DNA from: Oscillospiraceae bacterium
GTDB taxonomy: Bacteria; Bacillota; Clostridia; Oscillospirales; Acutalibacteraceae
Direction: 5' to 3'
NCBI GenBank assembly: GCA_902795765.1
Contig: CADBMQ010000054.1
Location: forward strand, 1-7,124
DNA: 7,124 bases
Each line of letters starts with the position of its first letter. Positions within the stretch are counted from its first letter, which is position 1. Under the pieces are notes generated by a model. The model did no database searches and had not been told where the DNA came from. It was given only the letters and a program-made list of their open reading frames with translations. Positions 5,237 through 7,124 of this stretch are shown here, piece after piece. The position numbers were made by a program, and so were the translations under genes.

Positions 5237-5271
5237 AAAAGGCATCTTCTTAATCGAAGATGCCTTTTTTT
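5237..5271. terminator. Two-way terminator between ispF and the convergent gene
   Basis: GGCATCTTC (5241-5249) pairs with GAAGATGCC (5256-5264) around a TTAATC loop; four A-T pairs extend the stem (5237-5240 with 5265-5268) and seven Ts follow (5265-5271). On the minus strand the tail reads TTTTAAATTT, so it also serves the gene that ends at 5274. Confidence 0.92.
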
Positions 5272-5273
5272 GT

Positions 5274-6041
5274 TTAGCCTAAATATTTCTTTGCGTTAGT
5301 TCCCTTTTTGATGAAATTCATCACACCGAATTTTGCGTCTTTAAGATATTTATACTTATCTGCCACTACATATTGGTCGAACGTTTTTTCAACTTCGGGA
5401 TTGTTTACAAGTGTTTGTGCGATAACTGAATACATTACTGCATTTACAACATTATCGTCGCCCTTGATATAGCACTCATACAACCAGTCGAGCATTTTAT
5501 TTATACGCTTTTTCTCGTCAGATTTAAGAACTGTGGCAAACTCAACAGTTGCATATTTGCTGAAAAAGTCGTCATACAAGAACTCGCCGTATGTTGACAC
5601 GTTTGTTTTATAATCGTCTTTATGTGCCGGATAAATCGAAAGGAAACGTGCTGCCATTGCGCCAATATCAACTGTATCTGCTTTTGCCTGTTTTGTCGGC
5701 ATAACCACATTGTTGCGGTTTTGAACCGTTGATGTTTTAATTCCGATAAACTCCGACAAACTGTCTTCAAAGTCGTTTCCGATACTCTTTAAATCACGCT
5801 CGTCTGACTCGTCGGTCAACAACCAACTCGACATTACACGGAAAGCGCTCTCTTCCTCTTCACCGCTGATTGCCGCTACTTTGAGTTCGAGAAGCTTGTT
5901 CTGTTCGTTATATTCAACAACAAAAGCGTTTCCTTTACCCGTATAATACTCGCTGTCATTTTCCGATTTTTTTTCATAGCCGTTGTTAAGCAATAATTCT
6001 TCTACCTTATCGGTAACTGATTTATAAAAAGATTTTTCCAT
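5274..6041 (-). CDS. Hypothetical cytosolic protein, 255 residues
   Basis: I do not recognise this protein. It has no signal peptide, no membrane helix and no cysteine cluster. Two halves are visible. Residues 1-100 show a helix, several short strands (YYTGKGNAFVVEYNEQNKLLELKVAAI, about 32-58) and an acidic helix ending SLSEFIG, somewhat like a YbjN or type III chaperone-like fold, though this is only a pattern impression. After a linker (about 100-120) the rest, from residue 123 on, is mainly helical with aromatic-rich stretches (YGEFLYDDFFSKYATVEFA, then MLDWLYECYIKGDD). The C-terminus is basic (KKGTNAKKYLG). AAAGGA (6055-6050) is 8 bases from the ATG and the gene has its own strong promoter and terminator, so it is likely expressed. 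The gene upstream on the same strand is the U32 family gene, with no terminator between. Confidence 0.8.
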   Translation of the reverse strand: MEKSFYKSVTDKVEELLLNNGYEKKSENDSEYYTGKGNAFVVEYNEQNKLLELKVAAISGEEEESAFRVMSSWLLTDESDERDLKSIGNDFEDSLSEFIGIKTSTVQNRNNVVMPTKQAKADTVDIGAMAARFLSIYPAHKDDYKTNVSTYGEFLYDDFFSKYATVEFATVLKSDEKKRINKMLDWLYECYIKGDDNVVNAVMYSVIAQTLVNNPEVEKTFDQYVVADKYKYLKDAKFGVMNFIKKGTNAKKYLG

Positions 6042-6075
6042 AAAATCAATCCTTTCGCATAAAGTGCTAACAAAT

Positions 6076-6104
6076 ATTATAACAGAAAAGTTTTTATTTG
6101 TCTA
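6076..6104 (-). promoter_or_regulatory. SigA-type promoter of the 255-residue hypothetical gene
   Basis: On the minus strand TAGACA (6104-6099), a 17-bp spacer and TATAAT (6081-6076) with an extended TGT just before the -10. The start near 6069 gives a leader of about 28 nt. The -35 begins three bases after the stop codon of the preceding U32 gene. Confidence 0.8.
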
Positions 6105-6107
6105 CAC

Positions 6108-7124
6108 TTATTTGACTTTATTTATCAACATACCTCGTGTAAATTCGCAGTCGGCAGGTTTTCTGCCCTTATATGCAGAAATTACTTCCACCACACGCTC
6201 GACTGTTTCGGTTGTGAACGAAAGTATGCAATAATCGGCAAGATTTATAACATCTGTGCGATCACAAAGCCATGTCGGGCGATCGTTGTATATTCGAGTG
6301 ACACCGTCTTCGCACATTACGGGAAGTTCGCTGCCTCTTCGGTCGGTTATATGACCTGTGCAGTTTTTGCATCCTACTCTCGCTTTAATCGGGCAGGAAC
6401 GGACTGTCATCATCGGAGTTCTGCCGTAGATTTCAACTCCGATATTGGCAGAAGTTGAAAGTTTTTGCAGACCTTGATAGGACATTTCACGAGAAATTAT
6501 GCCGTCCGCCAATCCATAGTCATCCATTGCAAGTGAGTTAAAGCAATTAAGTGTTGCTCCGCCGACTGGGATTAGTTCGCAGTTTTTGATAAGTTCGATA
6601 CTGCCGATATTTTCAGCAAGTATATGCTTCACCCCGAGTTTTTTGAGTTCATCGAGGCGTGTTTTGACAACTGTTTCGTTGAACACAGTTGGTGGCGTTT
6701 TGACAATAACCTTGACCGATTTTTGCAGATTTTTTATTGTTTCATCATCTGTGTTCATTGGTAATATTACTGCAAAAATATCTGCTAAATCGCTCGGAAT
6801 TTGCGATTTGGAATGAACATTTAAAACAAGCTTTGGTGTTCTTTTTGAGCGTTCTGTTTGTTGCTCTTTTTTGAAGTTCGTCGCTCTGCGTTTTGGCGGT
6901 GCAACTCGCAGTTTTGTGAGTTGCTCGACCGCTTTGGTTTTGAGCGAGTTTATATCAATTACTCGCAATCCGTCATCAAGCGTTACATCAACCGACTCGG
7001 CATAGTATCCCGTTCCACCGAGTTTCGAGAGTTTTACTCGGAGTTGCTCGACAACTGTTTGAGAGAAGTTTGCAATTTCGGGGATTTCGCCTTTTAGTGT
7101 GACCGAATTTGTGCCGTCCGAAAA
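6108..7124 (-). CDS. U32 peptidase family protein, C-terminal part (5' end outside window)
   Basis: The frame is open to the right edge and encodes the last 338 residues, beginning FSDGTNSVTLKGEIPEIANF. A TTG at 6968-6966 that could be mistaken for a start is a Leu inside the protein. The first 75 or so residues look like DUF3656, ending in DINSLKTKAVEQLTKLR, the family's LN-LRR-type segment, and the rest resembles the second, U32-like barrel found in long members such as E. coli RlhA (YdcP). Four Cys lie at about 244, 252, 255 and 271 of the fragment (SCPIKARVGCKNC, then MCEDG), a C-x7-C-x2-C-x15-C pattern followed by TRIYNDRPTWL; [4Fe-4S] clusters are known in U32 proteins such as UbiU/UbiV. 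RlhA-type members take part in 23S rRNA C2501 hydroxylation, but this clostridial protein may act otherwise. The N-terminal U32 domain would lie off the window. No terminator follows. Confidence 0.85.
   Translation of the reverse strand, partial: FSDGTNSVTLKGEIPEIANFSQTVVEQLRVKLSKLGGTGYYAESVDVTLDDGLRVIDINSLKTKAVEQLTKLRVAPPKRRATNFKKEQQTERSKRTPKLVLNVHSKSQIPSDLADIFAVILPMNTDDETIKNLQKSVKVIVKTPPTVFNETVVKTRLDELKKLGVKHILAENIGSIELIKNCELIPVGGATLNCFNSLAMDDYGLADGIISREMSYQGLQKLSTSANIGVEIYGRTPMMTVRSCPIKARVGCKNCTGHITDRRGSELPVMCEDGVTRIYNDRPTWLCDRTDVINLADYCILSFTTETVERVVEVISAYKGRKPADCEFTRGMLINKVK

Noticed and set aside
6966..6968. TTG start that would make the U32 gene complete at 286 residues
   Set aside because: The frame stays open to the window edge with family-like sequence before it, no ribosome site precedes the TTG, and U32 proteins with DUF3656 are much longer.
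1..7124. CRISPR arrays, tRNA or rRNA genes, insertion sequences, attachment sites
   Set aside because: No regularly spaced repeats, cloverleaf-like segments, transposase frames or terminal repeats were seen on either strand.

Overview
The window reads as a piece of a Gram-positive, anaerobic Clostridia-type chromosome, perhaps of the Ruminococcaceae/Oscillospiraceae kind. The evidence is a paired spmA-spmB spore-maturation locus, an oxygen-sensitive radical SAM protein (HemW), a desulfoferrodoxin-type superoxide-reductase domain, strong AGGAGG-like ribosome binding sites, near-consensus SigA promoters with 17-bp spacers, and AT-rich intergenic DNA. No mobile element, CRISPR array, tRNA or rRNA is visible. 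The gene assignments are mostly conserved housekeeping families; the layout and a few domain details are what stand out.

Layout. The left edge (1-89, minus) holds only the start of a secreted protein, preceded by a perfect TTGACA-17-TATAAT promoter. It is divergent from an AqpZ-type aquaporin (267-971, plus) with its own promoter and a strong terminator. Next, as a separate unit, comes a 198-residue XRE-type helix-turn-helix protein fused to a desulforedoxin plus superoxide-reductase module (1094-1690, plus), with a likely operator over its promoter. Its 3' end shares a two-way terminator with a convergent gene for a zinc-ribbon, single-pass membrane protein (1706-2431, minus).

The zinc-ribbon gene is divergent from a plus-strand cluster spmA (2519-3112), spmB (3100-3621), hemW (3674-4738), ispF (4757-5230). 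spmA and spmB overlap by 13 bp, hemW has a promoter placed so close that its mRNA would be essentially leaderless, and ispF follows hemW after 18 bp. A two-way terminator at 5237-5271 closes the cluster and also serves a convergent, unrecognised 255-residue cytosolic protein (5274-6041, minus). Behind that is the 3' part of a U32-peptidase family gene with a DUF3656-like segment (6108-7124, minus), whose start lies beyond the window.

How the genes relate. SpmA and SpmB are a membrane pair linked to spore core dehydration. HemW is a heme-chaperone family protein and IspF an MEP-pathway isoprenoid enzyme, so the cluster is mixed in function and the internal hemW promoter would let the last two genes run apart from sporulation. 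The most interesting element is the HTH-desulforedoxin-SOR fusion: the five iron ligands are kept but the catalytic Glu-Lys pair before the first His is Asp-Ala, which suggests a superoxide or iron sensor rather than (or as well as) an enzyme.
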